A DNA stretch of 64,000 nt from Pelagomonas calceolata (taxonomy: Eukaryota > Sar > Pelagophyceae > Pelagomonadales > Pelagomonadaceae), in the NCBI GenBank assembly GCA_918797485.1, contig CAKKNE010000006.1, forward strand, positions 3,658,001-3,722,000. The letters are read 5' to 3'. Below, piece after piece: positions 23,901 through 35,900 of the stretch; positions within the stretch are counted from its first letter, which is position 1, and every line of letters begins with the position of its first letter. Both the position numbers and the translations under genes were made by a program. The notes under the pieces are model-generated. The model did no database searches and was not told the DNA's origin. It saw only the letters and a list, made by a program, of their open reading frames with translations.

Positions 23901-26900
23901 ACGTAGACCGCGACGGCCTCGATCACAAAGTCCGAGGCGCCGGCGAAATCCGCAGCCGTCGACTCGACCCAGTGCTCAGTTCCGTTGTAATCGAGCAGGG
24001 CCTCGCCGCTCGTCGTCAACGTCATGTTCGTCAGCTCCGCGCCCCAGGTCGTCCAATTCGTCGCCGCCGCCGTCGCTGCCAGCGCGTCGACGAGCCCGAA
24101 CCCGTACTTGTAGCTATGTTTGACGCCGGCCTGGTTCGTGGTCCACTGGCCAGTCTCGTCGTCCTCGTCGTTAAAATCGGTCTGCGCGGTCGCGGCGAGC
24201 ACCCCCTGGACGTCGCGCCACGTTAGACTAGGATTTGCTTCCAGAACCAGCGCGACGACGCCGGAGACCAGCGGGGCCGCGTAGGACGTGCCCACGCCGA
24301 CGTTACCACAGTTGTCGACGGCGCTGAGAGCGAGCGGCAGCGCGGCGATCATGCCGTATTCATCGCCGCCTGGCGCGCTGATGAAGACCGGTGCGCCGGT
24401 CGAAGAGTAGGACGCGTGCTTGAGGTCGCGGCCGACGGCGCCGACGCTCATCGTGAACCGGGAGTTCTGGTAGCCCTCGTAGTTCACGTCCTGGCCGACG
24501 TCGTACGAGTTGCCCGCCGCGAAGACAAAGACCATGCCCAATCCACCTCTACCGTTCGTCACGCCGTCGAGCATCGTGTCGTGGCCGTGGCTCGACATCT
24601 GGCCGAAGCCGCACTGGACGAAGTAGTGGTCCAATTCCAGACAGGGCGTCGCGTCGTTCTCGAAGTAGTACGAGCAGTAGCTCACGACCGCGGCCTCGCA
24701 GGACGACGAGAGATTACCACTGGACCAGTCGTCTCCATCACACGCGTCGCAGGGGCAGGACGACGTGCCCGAGGGGCACGAGAACGGGCAGTCCGCCGAG
24801 TACGAGTGGCGCCCGCAGAGATCGTAGCCCCAGCTGTTTGAGGAGATGTCGTTGACTTCGTGGTTGTGCGAGATGAAGGTCCCGTTAGTGGCCTGGGACG
24901 CGAACGGGCCGGGGTCATCTCCGAGAGGGATGACGCACGACGCCAGGCCCGCGTCCGGCGCCGCTCCCACGCCACAATGCGAGTTCGAGTCGCCGGCCGC
25001 CAGCGACGCGCAGGCGGTCCCGTGCGCATTATCCCCCGACGGGGCATACACGTCACACGAGTTGGCCACGTCGAGCTTCGCCAGGTCCGGGTGCGTGTTG
25101 TCGACGCCGTCGTCGTTGATGAGGATCTGGACGCCGGCGCCCGTGTAGCCCGCGGCCCAGGCTTCGGGCGCGCGGATCGCTTCAAGGTACCACGCGGCGT
25201 CGGGGTAGTACGGGTCCGACGGCACGAACGTCGCCGTCGCCGTGGCGAGCCCGGGCTTAAGGGCCGGCGAGTCACCTTTGTCACCTTTGTGCGCAACCCC
25301 GGAGTGCTGCTGCGTCAACTCGGGCGCATCCTCGTCGAGGCGTCTCCGAGCAGTCGTCGGCGCTTGAGTCATCGTTGGCGCGAAGGTTGGCGCGGGCGTA
25401 GGCGCTGGCGTCATCGTCGGCGCGGGCGTCGGCGCGAAGATTGGCGCTGGCGTAGGCGCTGGCGTCATTGTTGGCGCTAACGTTGGCACTCGTGTCGGAG
25501 CATCATAAATAAGGTCGGCGTAGTTACCGGGGTCCGCGGGAACGCAGGCGACCGTGCCCACGGTCTCCGCGTATTTTCCTGCCTCGCAGTTTTCACACTT
25601 TGCTTTGCCAGCCTCGCCCGAGAACTTACCCTTATCACACTTTTCCGCCTTCACCGCGCCAGGATTCTCGACATAGAAGCCGGCTCCGGCGAACAAGCAC
25701 GTGCGAGAACCAGTATTGGGCGCGTAGGTCCCGGGTTCGCACTCTAGCTGCTCGTACGCTGTAGAATTTGGGACGTAGTGCCCTTCATCGGCCGGGTCAC
25801 AGTCGGCCATGCCCTCAACCTTGGCGAATTTACCTTCCTCGCAGTCCAGGCACTCTTCGTTGCCTTTGCCGCTCGCATGCTTGCCCGCGGGACACGGCTC
25901 CTGATCGGACGCGTCTGCTAATGGTACGTGTCCGGGATCGGCTGAGGTGCACTCCGGGGAGCCTTCCTTGGCAAATGTACCCGGATCGCACGGGATGCAA
26001 TAGATGGAGCCCGATTTCGAGTAGGTGCCGCTTGGACACGGGAGCAGCTTGATAGCACCGTCTACGGACGTCGGCGAGGTCGTCGGCGAGGACGACGGCT
26101 CTGACGTCGGCGCGGCCGTCGGTCCAGGCGTAGGCCCAGGCGTAGGCCCCGACGTTGGCTCTGACGTTGGCGCTGGCGTTGGCCAGGCTGTCGGCTCGGG
26201 CGTCGTCGGTGCAGGCGTCGGCACAAACGTGGGAGCAAACGTCGGCGAGACCGTAGGCGAGGCGATGGGCGCGGCCGTGGGCACGGGCGTAGGTCCAGAC
26301 GTAGGCGCTGGCGTAGGCGCTAGCGTCGGCCTGGAGGATGGCGCCGGGGTCGGCGTCGGCGTGGGCCGCGGCGTGGGTTGGCGCGTAGGACTTTCCGTAG
26401 GCAGGGGCGCCGGAATCGGCGTGGGCCGTAGCGTGGGCTTGGGCGTGGGCCGCGGCGACGGGCTGGGCGTCGGCCGCAAAGTCGGCCACGGCGTCGGCGC
26501 TAAGACCGGGCTGGCCGTGGGGCTGCCGGGTGTCACGGTCGGCTCCGGCATCGGCATCGGCGTCGGGCGCGGCGTCGGGTACGGCGTCGGCTGCGGCGTC
26601 GGCACCGGCCTGTGGGCAATTCAAACAGTGAATCGGGGGCGCGCGAGAATTCTGCACCAAGTCCCCCTCTCGGCGAGAACGCCGCCGTGCTGGCCGGAAC
26701 GAGCGGTACCAGACCGCAACGCCACGTCGTCGAGCTCGCGTCGCGTCGATGGCGTTATGCTTCGGCAGACGCGCGGCGAGTCGGCGACGGTGATTCATGC
26801 ACTGGTACTTGCGTCGGGCCCGGAGTGGGCTGCTGCGTCAGCATCGGCGTCGGGCGCGGCGTCGGGTACGGCGTCGGCTGCGGCGTCGGCACCGGCCTGT

Positions 26901-29900
26901 GGGCAATTCAAACAGTGAGTCGACCGGGAATTCTGCACCAAGTCCTCTCGGCGAGAACGCCGCCGCGCTGACCGGAACGAGCGGTACCAGACCGCGACGC
27001 CACGCCATCGAGCGCGTCGCGTCGATGGCGGTGAGGTCATGATCCTTCAGACGCGCGGCGAGTCGGCGATTTGATTTATGCACTGGCACTTGCGTCGGCG
27101 CGGGCGTCGGAGCCGGCGTCGGAGCCGGGGTAGGCTGCGGCGTCGGCATCGGCGTCGGGCGCGGCGTCGGGTACGGCGTCGGCTGTGGCGTCGGCACCGG
27201 CCTGTGGGCAATTCAAACAGTGAATCGGGGGCGCGCGAGAATTCTGCACCAAGTCCCCCTCTCGGCGAGAACGCCGCCGTGCTGGCCGGGACGAGCGGTA
27301 CCAGACCGCAACGCCACGTCGTCGAGCTCGCGTCGCGTCGATGGCGTTATGCTTCGGCAGACGCGCGGCGAGTCGGCGACGGTTTGTTTTACGCACTGGC
27401 ACTTGCGTCGGGCCCGGAGTGGGCTGCGGCGTCGGGCGTGGTGACGGAGCCGGGGTAGGCCCAGGCGTAGCTACGTTCTTGTCGTCGCACACTATGTAAT
27501 GATAGTCACCCGCGGGCCAGTAAATCGCCGAGGGGCACTCCGACAATTCCACCTCGCACCAGCGGTAGGGGCTGCCGTCGCAGGCTACCGCCGGGCAGCC
27601 CTCTTGGGTAGCAGGACAGTCGACGTTGCTCCACGAATCCTTGCACAAGCAGGACGCCGTCGGCGAGTCAGGCGCCGTGAACACGTAGGTCTCGCCAAAG
27701 CCAAAGGCTCCATCCGAGCTGTAGATCACGTCGCCGTTCAGCTCGAGGTAGTACGACCCGCCGCCGTCGCCGTACGAGTCGAAGATTTCGAAGGTGTATG
27801 TCTGGCCCGCGCAGAGAAATAAAACGGCTTCTGTAATCTCCGTCAATTGTTGCGAGTACGGCCCGCCACTCGCGCTGCCGCAAGGAGAGGTGAGGCTCCA
27901 CGTGGTCTCGCTCGGGTAAAAGTCCGTCGTGAGGACCAGCTCGAGCAACTGGCCGCACACGTCCGGACAGTTAGGCGAGCAATACGCGCACGTGCCGGGT
28001 CCGATTTCGTATGAGCAGTAAGCCTCTTCTGAAGTTCCATCGTTCGCGCAGACGGAACCCTCCTGGTCGAAGTGAGGTGGGCCCGGAATGCAACCATTTT
28101 CAGAGACGACAATTATGTTTTCTAGTGGGCAGTCTTCTCCGTTGATCTTCTTAACGCACAGCCCGCACGCCAAAGAGCAAAAGTCGAGCATGTAACCGGG
28201 GTTTGCCTCGCATTCGCCAATCTCAGCCCAGAATTCGCAATTTGGGTTGTCATTGCGGCAGAGATCATCAGAGCCGTTGTCGTCATCAGGGCCGTAGTAG
28301 CCAAAGTCATCAAAGAGGTAGTCGTCGTTGTAGAAGTCGTCGCCGTAGAAGTCGTCGCCGTAGTGATCTAGCCGCCGCGACACCACCTCAGCGTCGTCAC
28401 CTTGCTCCTGGGTCGCCGGGCCTCGCTCATAAATCTCCTTCGGTCTAGTCGCGGCGTCGACGAAAGAGTCCTGATCCAACCGACGTCGTGCGTCGCCATC
28501 ATCGTGAGAGTAAGAGTAAGAGTACGACGGCGCTGCCGTAGCCGTCGTCGACGTCGGCATCGCCGTCGGCGCTTGAGTCGGCGCCCGCGTCACCGTCGGC
28601 GCTTGGGTCGGCGCCCGCGTCGGTGCTTGAGTCGGCGCCCGCGTCGCCGTCGGCGCTTGGGTCGGCGCCCGCGTCGGTGCTTGAGTCGGCGCCCGCGTCG
28701 CCGTCGGCGCTTGGGTCGGCGCCCGCGTCATCGTCGGCGCCAGCGTCATCGTCGGCGCGTGAGTCGGCGCAAGACTGCAACTCTCTGCATCCGCACTGAC
28801 CGCGCAGTATCCGGCCTCCGCTCTTATGCAGGTAGTCGAGCCCGCGGTGCCCGTGTAATAACCTTCTTCACAATCCGTGCAGGTGATAGCACCGGGTGTA
28901 TTTGAATACCTCCCTTTGGGACAGCTCTTCTGCTCCGTCGCGCCGGTATTTTCGACATAATAACCGGCGGCGGCCTCCAAGCACTCGCTAGAACCCCTGT
29001 TGGGCGCGTAGGTTCCGGCCTCGCACTCTAGTTGCTCAGACGCTCCAGGATTCGGGACGTAGTGCCCTGCGTTAGCAGATTTGCATGTGTTGAGTCCGCA
29101 CTTATCCTTCTTTGCGCTTCGGTCATTTTCGTCGCATTGTGCGATGGTGGTGTAGTCATTGCTTTCAAACCGATTGTCGTACTTGCCCCTTTCGCACTTT
29201 GTGCACCTAGTGTTTGAGGAACCGCTCGAAAACTCGCCCTGGGCGCATGGCTCCTGTTTCGTCTGGCCTTTCTCTTTTACAAAATACCCGGGATCCGCGA
29301 GTCTGCAGAAACCTTTGTCGCTGTCAGGTTGATAACGTCCTTTGAGACATTCGGTACATGACGGCTCGCCACCCTTCGATTGCTTCCCGGCAACGCAGGG
29401 CTCGCATTCGGCTTGGTCCGCGTTCCTTGACCTGCCGGCCTCGCAGTCGAAGCAATTTGGGGCGCCAGGGTTCGAGGTCTTGCCCGGGATACACGTCAAG
29501 CAGGTGGCCGAACCGGCGCCGGAGAAGGTACCCTTGTCGCAGGGTTTGCACGATCTCAGATTGACCTCATAAGTGCCAGCCGCGCATGGCTTACAGTCGA
29601 ATTGACCAGCCTCGTCCTGGAAATGGCCTGCGTCGCAGTCCTCGCAGGTTCCACCTTTCCATGATTTGCCTTTTTGGCAAAGTGTACACTTGGGGTCCTT
29701 ATCATTACTGTCATCATAATACCGTCCATCTAAGCAAAGCGTGCAACGATCCGCCCCTTCCTTTGAAGCGAGTCCGTCGCCGCCCTTACCGTCGCCCGAA
29801 ACTTTTCCTGTGGGGCACTGTTCGCATTCGGTCATCGTACTATTTTTGTATGTTCCGGCGACGCAATTTACACAGCTGTCCCCGTCGCATCCCCCGCTTT

Positions 29901-32900
29901 GCTTACCGGCTGGGCAACTCGTGGGCACTAAGGTGGGCGCCGCCGAAAACGTAGGTTGGGCCGACACGGTCGGTGCTGGCGTCGGCCGCAAAACCGTCGT
30001 CGGTGCAGACGTCGGAGATGGAGTCTTCTGCGACGTCGGCGCAAGGGATGTCGTCGGCGCGGGCGTCGGCCTCAGGTAAGTGTTTGTACTGCAGAGGTAG
30101 CTCGTGAAGCAGTAGTTGCAGAAGTTGTCGTCGAAGATGAAGCCAACTCCCTCATCAAATCCGTCAACGCTAAGCCAGCAGCCCGCCGTGTAATCGCCGT
30201 TTGGCTCGGAGTAAGACGTCGACCGCAAAAACCACGGCGAGCCCGCGACGCTGGTCCAGGGCTCGCCACTGAACCCATCGTAGGCCTCAGAATTCATCGC
30301 CACGCCCGTGCATCCGCCGCAGGAGTTATCGTCGCGGTACACGCCGACGAGGCTGGTGAGGCCCGCGTCGTTGACTTCGTTTACGACGGCCTCGGCGTGC
30401 TCGTAGCTCTGCGGGACCCAGATTTCGAAGCCGGCCGGGCAGGAGTTGTCATCGTCGTACCGGCACGTCTGTTTGCCTCCTTTCACCTCCAAAACGTCCA
30501 CGACCACGCCGTCGAGCTCGATGCAGCGGAGGGTGCGGCCGTTGTAGTCGAACTTGCCAGCGCCTCCCTCGCAGACTGCTGGGGTCTGCGTCGGCGCGAA
30601 CGTCACCGTCGGCGCGAGCGTCGGTCCAGACGTAGGCGCTGGCAAAGGTGCTAGCGTCGGTCCGGATGTCGGCTCAGCCGTGGTAGGCGCGGGCGTCGGC
30701 CGTGGGATCGGCTGTGGGGTCGGCTGTGGGGTCGCACCGTCAACGGTCGGTTGCTGCGTTGGTTTCAACGTCGGACCCGGTGTTGGCGCAGAGCTCGGCA
30801 GCGGCGTCGGCGCAGAAGTCGTCGGCGGAGAGCTCGGCAGCGGCGTCGGCGGAGAGCTCGGCAGCGGCGTCGGCGGAGAGCTCGGCAGCGGCGTCGGCGG
30901 AGAGCTCGGCAGCGGCGTCGGCGGAGAGCTCGGCAGCGGCGTCGGCTCAGAAGTCGTCGTCGTTGAGGTCGGCATCGGCGTCGGCATCGGCGTCGGCATC
31001 GGCGTCGGCAGCGGCCTGTGGACAATTCAAACAGTGAGTCGACCGGGTGCGCCCGAGAATCCTGCACCATATCCTCTCTCGGCGAGAACGCCGCCGTGCT
31101 GGTCGGAACGAGCGGTACCAGACTGCAACGCCACGTCATCGAGCTGGCGTCGCGTCGATGGCGTTATGCTTCCGCAGACGCGCTGCGAGTCGGCGACAGT
31201 TTCATTTATGCACTGGCACTTGCGTCGGGTACGGCGTAGGCTGCGGCGTCGGGCCCAGCGACGGCATAGGCGTCGTGGGCGCCGGCGTCGGGTTCGAAGA
31301 CGGTTGAGGGCACGTCGGCTCCGCGGTGGGCTCCGAGCTCGGCTGCGCCGTCGGCGTGCTGGAAGGCTGCTGCGTGCTCGGCGAGAACGTGGGCCCCGGG
31401 CTCGGCCGCGGCGTAGTGGGCGCGACCGACGGTAGCGGCGTCGGCATAGGCGTCGTCGGGGCTTGCGACGGGCTAGCAGTCGGCTCCGAAGTAGGCGTAC
31501 TCGAAGGCTGCGGGCTCGTCGGCGAAGACGTGGGCCCCGGGCTCGGCCGCGGCGTAGTGGGCGCGACCGACGGTAGCGGCGTCGGCATAGGCGTCGTCGG
31601 GGCTTGCGACGGGCTAGCAGTCGGCTCCGAAGTAGGCGTACTCGAAGGCTGCGGGCTCGTCGGCGAAGACGTGGGCCCGGGCTCGGCAGCGGCGTAGTGG
31701 GCGCGACCGACGGTAGCGGCGTCGGCATAGGCGTCGTCGGGGCTTGCGACGGGCTAGCAGTCGGCTCCGAAGCGCGCGTCGAAGGCTGCGGGCTCGTCGG
31801 CGAAGACGTGGGCCGGGCTCGGCCGCGGCGTAGTGGGCGCGACCGACGGTAGCGGCGTCGGCATGCGCGTCGTCGGGGCTTGCGACGGGCTAGCAGTCGG
31901 CTCCGAAGCGCGTACTCGAAGGCTGCGGGCTCGTCGGCGAACGCGGGCCCGGGCTCGGCCGCGGCGTAGTGGGCGCGACCGACGGTAGCGGCGTCGGCAT
32001 AGGCGTCGTCGGGGCTTGCGACGGGCTAGCAGTCGGCTCCGAAGTAGGCGTACTCGAAGGCTGCGGGCTCGTCGGCGAAGACGTGGGCCCCGGCTCGGCC
32101 GCGGCGTAGTGGGCGCGACCGACGGTAGCGGCGTCGGCATAGGCGTCGTCGGGGCTTGCGACGGGCTAGCAGTCGGCTCCGAAGTAGGCGTACTCGAAGG
32201 CTGCGGGCTCGTCGGCGCCAACGGGCCCCGGCTCGGCCGCGGCGTAGTGGGCGCGACCGACGGTAGCGGCGTCGGCATGCGCGTCGTCGGGGCTTGCGAC
32301 GGGCTAGCAGTCGGCTCCGAAGTAGGCGTACTCGAAGGCTGCGGGCTCGTCGGCGCAACGGCCCCGGCTCGGCCGCGGCGTAGTGGGCGCGACCGACGGT
32401 AGCGGCGTCGGCATGCGCGTCGTCGGGGCTTGCGACGGGCTAGCAGTCGGCTCCGAAGTAGGCGTACTCGAAGGCTGCGGGCTCGTCGGCGAAGACGTGG
32501 GCCCGGGCTCGGCCGCGGCGTAGTGGGCGCGACCGACGGTAGCGGCGTCGGCATGCGCGTCGTCGGGGCTTGCGACTGGCTAGCAGTCGGCTCCGAAGTA
32601 GGCGTACTCGAAGGCTGCGGGCTCGTCGGCGAAGACGTGGGCCCGGGCTCGGCCGCGGCGTAGTGGGCGCGACCGACGGTAGCGGCGTCGGCATAGGCGT
32701 CGTCGGGGCTTGCGACGGGCTAGCAGTCGGCTCCGAAGTAGGCGTACTCGAAGGCTGCGGGCTCGTCGGCGAAGACGTGGGCCCGGGCTCGGCCGCGGCG
32801 TAGTGGGCGCGACCGACGGTAGCGGCGTCGGCATAGGCGTCGTCGGGGCTTGCGACGGGCTAGCAGTCGGCTCCGAAGTAGGCGTACTCGAAGGCTGCGG

Positions 32901-35900
32901 GCTCGTCGGCGAAGACGTGGGCCCCGGGCTCGGCCGCGGCGTAGTGGGCGCGACCGACGGTAGCGGCGTCGGCATAGGCGTCGTCGGGGCTTGCGACGGG
33001 CTAGCAGTCGGCTCCGAAGTAGGCGTACTCGAAGGCTGCGGGCTCGTCGGCGAAGACGTGGGCCCCGGGCTCGGCCGCGGCGTAGTGGGCGCGACCGACG
33101 GTAGCGGCGTCGGCATAGGCGTCGTCGGGGCTTGCGACGGGCTAGCAGTCGGCTCCGAAGTAGGCGTACTCGAAGGCTGCGGGCTCGTCGGCGAAGACGT
33201 GGGCCCCGGGCTCGGCCGCGGCGTAGTGGGCGCGACCGACGGTAGCGGCGTCGGCATCGGCCTGTGCGCAAATCAATTTGTGAGTCGGGCGCCGGAACGA
33301 GCGGTAATAGACCACAACGCCGATCTTCGAGCTGGTGTCGCGTCGATTGCGTTATGATTCGGCAGACGCGCGACGAGTCAGCGACTGTTTATTTTATGCA
33401 CTGGCAGTTGCGTCGGGCCCGGCGTGGGCTGCGGCGTCGGCCCAGGCGTCGGAGACGTGGTCGGCGGCTGCGTCGGCGCGGGCGTCGGCGCGGGCGTCGG
33501 CGCGGCCGTCGGCTCCGGCGTAGCTACGTTCGTCTCGTCGCACTCTATGTAATGATAGTCACCATACGGAAGCGCCGAGGAGCACTCCGACGGATCCACC
33601 TCGCACCAGCGGTAGGGGCTGCCGTCGCAGGCGTCCGTCGGGCATCCCTCCTGAATGGTAGAACAGTCGGCGTTGCTCCACGTGTCAAGGCACACGCAAT
33701 GCCCGGCGGCGCCACGTTCGTATCGTCGCACTCTATGCGCCAGTAGTCACCATACGGAAGCGCCGTGGAGCACCCGACGGATCCACCTCGCACCAGCGGT
33801 AGGGGCTGCCGTCGCAGGCGCCCGTCGGGCATCCCTCCTGAATAGTAGGCAGTACAGTCGGCGTTGCTCCACGTGTCAAGGCACGCGCGCGCCGCTCCGG
33901 CCGCGTAGCCACGTTCGTATCGTCGCACTCTATGTAATGATAGTCACCATGCTCCTTCGCCGAGGCATTCTGACGGATCCACCTCGCACCAGCGGTACCC
34001 CCAAACCGTCTCGCACTCTGAGCCTTCCGCCGGGCATCCCTCCTGAATAGTAGAACAGTCGGTGTTGCTCCACTGTCAAGGCACGCGCACGGCCCGGCCG
34101 CTTAGCCACCGTCGGAGCACGCCGCCGGGCGGCTGCACGGCTTGGGCGTCGGGCGCGGGCGTCGGCGCGGCCGTCGGCTCCGGCGTAGCTACGTTCGTCT
34201 CGTCGCACTCTATGTAATAGTAGTCACCATACGGAAGCGCCGTGGAGCACCCGACGGATCCACCTCGCACCAGCGGTAGGGGCTGCCGTCGCAGGCGTCC
34301 GTCGGGCATCCCTCCTGAATGGTAGAACAGTCGGCGTTGCTCCACGGTCAAGGCACACGCAATGCCCGGCGGCGCCACGTTCGTATCGTCGCACTCTATG
34401 CGCCAGTAGTCACCATACGGAAGCGCCGTGGGCACCCGACGGATCCACCTCGCACCAGCGGTAGGGGCTGCCGTCGCAGGCGTCCGTCGGGCATCCCTCC
34501 TGAATAGCAGTACAGTCGGCGTTGCTCCACGTGTCAAGGCACGCGCACGGCCCGCCGCGTAGCCACGTTCGTATCGTCGCACTCTATGTAATGATAGTCA
34601 CCATGCTCCTTCGCCGAGGCATTCCGACGGATCCACCTCGCACCAGCGGTACCCCAAACCGCCTCGCACTCTGAGCCTTCCGCCGGGCATCCCTCCTGAA
34701 TAGTAGAACAGTCGGTGTTGCTCACTGTCAAGGCACGCGCACGGCCCGCCGCTTAGCCACCGTCGGCACGCTGTCGGCGGCTGCGGCGGCTTGGGCGTCG
34801 GGCGCGGGCGTCGGCGCGGCCGTCGGCTCCGGCGTAGCTACGTTCGTCTCGTCGCACTCTATGTAATAGTAGTCACCATACGGAAGCGCCGTGGAGCACC
34901 CGACGGATCCACCTCGCACCAGCGGTAGGGGCTGCCGTCGTCGCGCCCGTCGGGCATCCCTCCTGAATGGTAGAACAGTCGGCGTTGCTCCACGTGTCAA
35001 GGCACACGCAATGCCCGGGCGGCGCCACGTTCGTATCGTCGCACTCTATGCAACAGTAGTCACCATACGGAAGCGCCGTGGAGCACCCGACGGATCCACC
35101 TCGCACCAGCGGTAGGGGCTGCCGTCGCAGGCGTCCGTCGGGCATCCCTCCTGAATAGTAGTACAGTCGGCGTTGCTCACTGTCAAGGCACGCGCGCGCG
35201 CGGCCGCCGCGTAGCCACGTTCAGATCGTCGCACTCTATGTAATGATAGTCACCATGCTCCTTCGCCGAGGCATTCCTGACGGATCCACCTCGCACCAGC
35301 GGTACCCCCAAACCGTCTCGCACTCTGAGCCTTCCGCCGGGCATCCCTCCTGAATAGTAGAACAGTCGGTGTTGCTCCACGAAGCCTTGCACACGCACGG
35401 CTCCGGCCGCGTAGCCACCGTCGGCTCGGCAGTCGGGAAAGGTGTTGGCAGCGGGCCGCAATCCCCGCCGTCGTTATCCTCGCATCTGAAGTCGCAACCG
35501 GAATTGCCATCATCGCAGACACCGTCGCCGATCCAACTCGCTGGGCAGCAGACGCCGGGCAGTCCGGGACTTGGCCGGAGTCGCAGGTCTGAAGACGCCG
35601 TTGTGATGCAGATCCGGCGTCGTGTCGCGCAGTGTAGGCCGGCCGCGTCGTCTGCGTCGCCAGCCTGCTCTTGACCATCTCGGCCGCGCGCGGCGCGCGC
35701 CGTCGAACCAGAGAGCGCCTCGCCCTCGCCGGCGACGCCCTCGATGTCTTCAGTGTCGAAGGCCGCGGCCTCCGACGTAATAGTTTGGGGCGCGTCCTCG
35801 ACATGCGAGGCGCCCTTGATGGACGCGGCCGGGTCGCCATCCCCGTGCGCCGCCGCGTCGATGGCGTCTCCGCCCTTGTTGTGCGCGTCCGCGAGCTCGG

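Noticed and set aside
28140-28250. ShK-type cysteine domain as a possible toxin gene
   Set aside because: It is one small domain (ShKT) embedded in a very large surface protein; such domains are common structural modules and nothing suggests a stand-alone toxin.
28560-28760. Regular short repeats that could be taken for a CRISPR array
   Set aside because: They are codon-phased Ala-Pro-Thr-Gln repeats with no unique spacers, in a eukaryotic coding exon.
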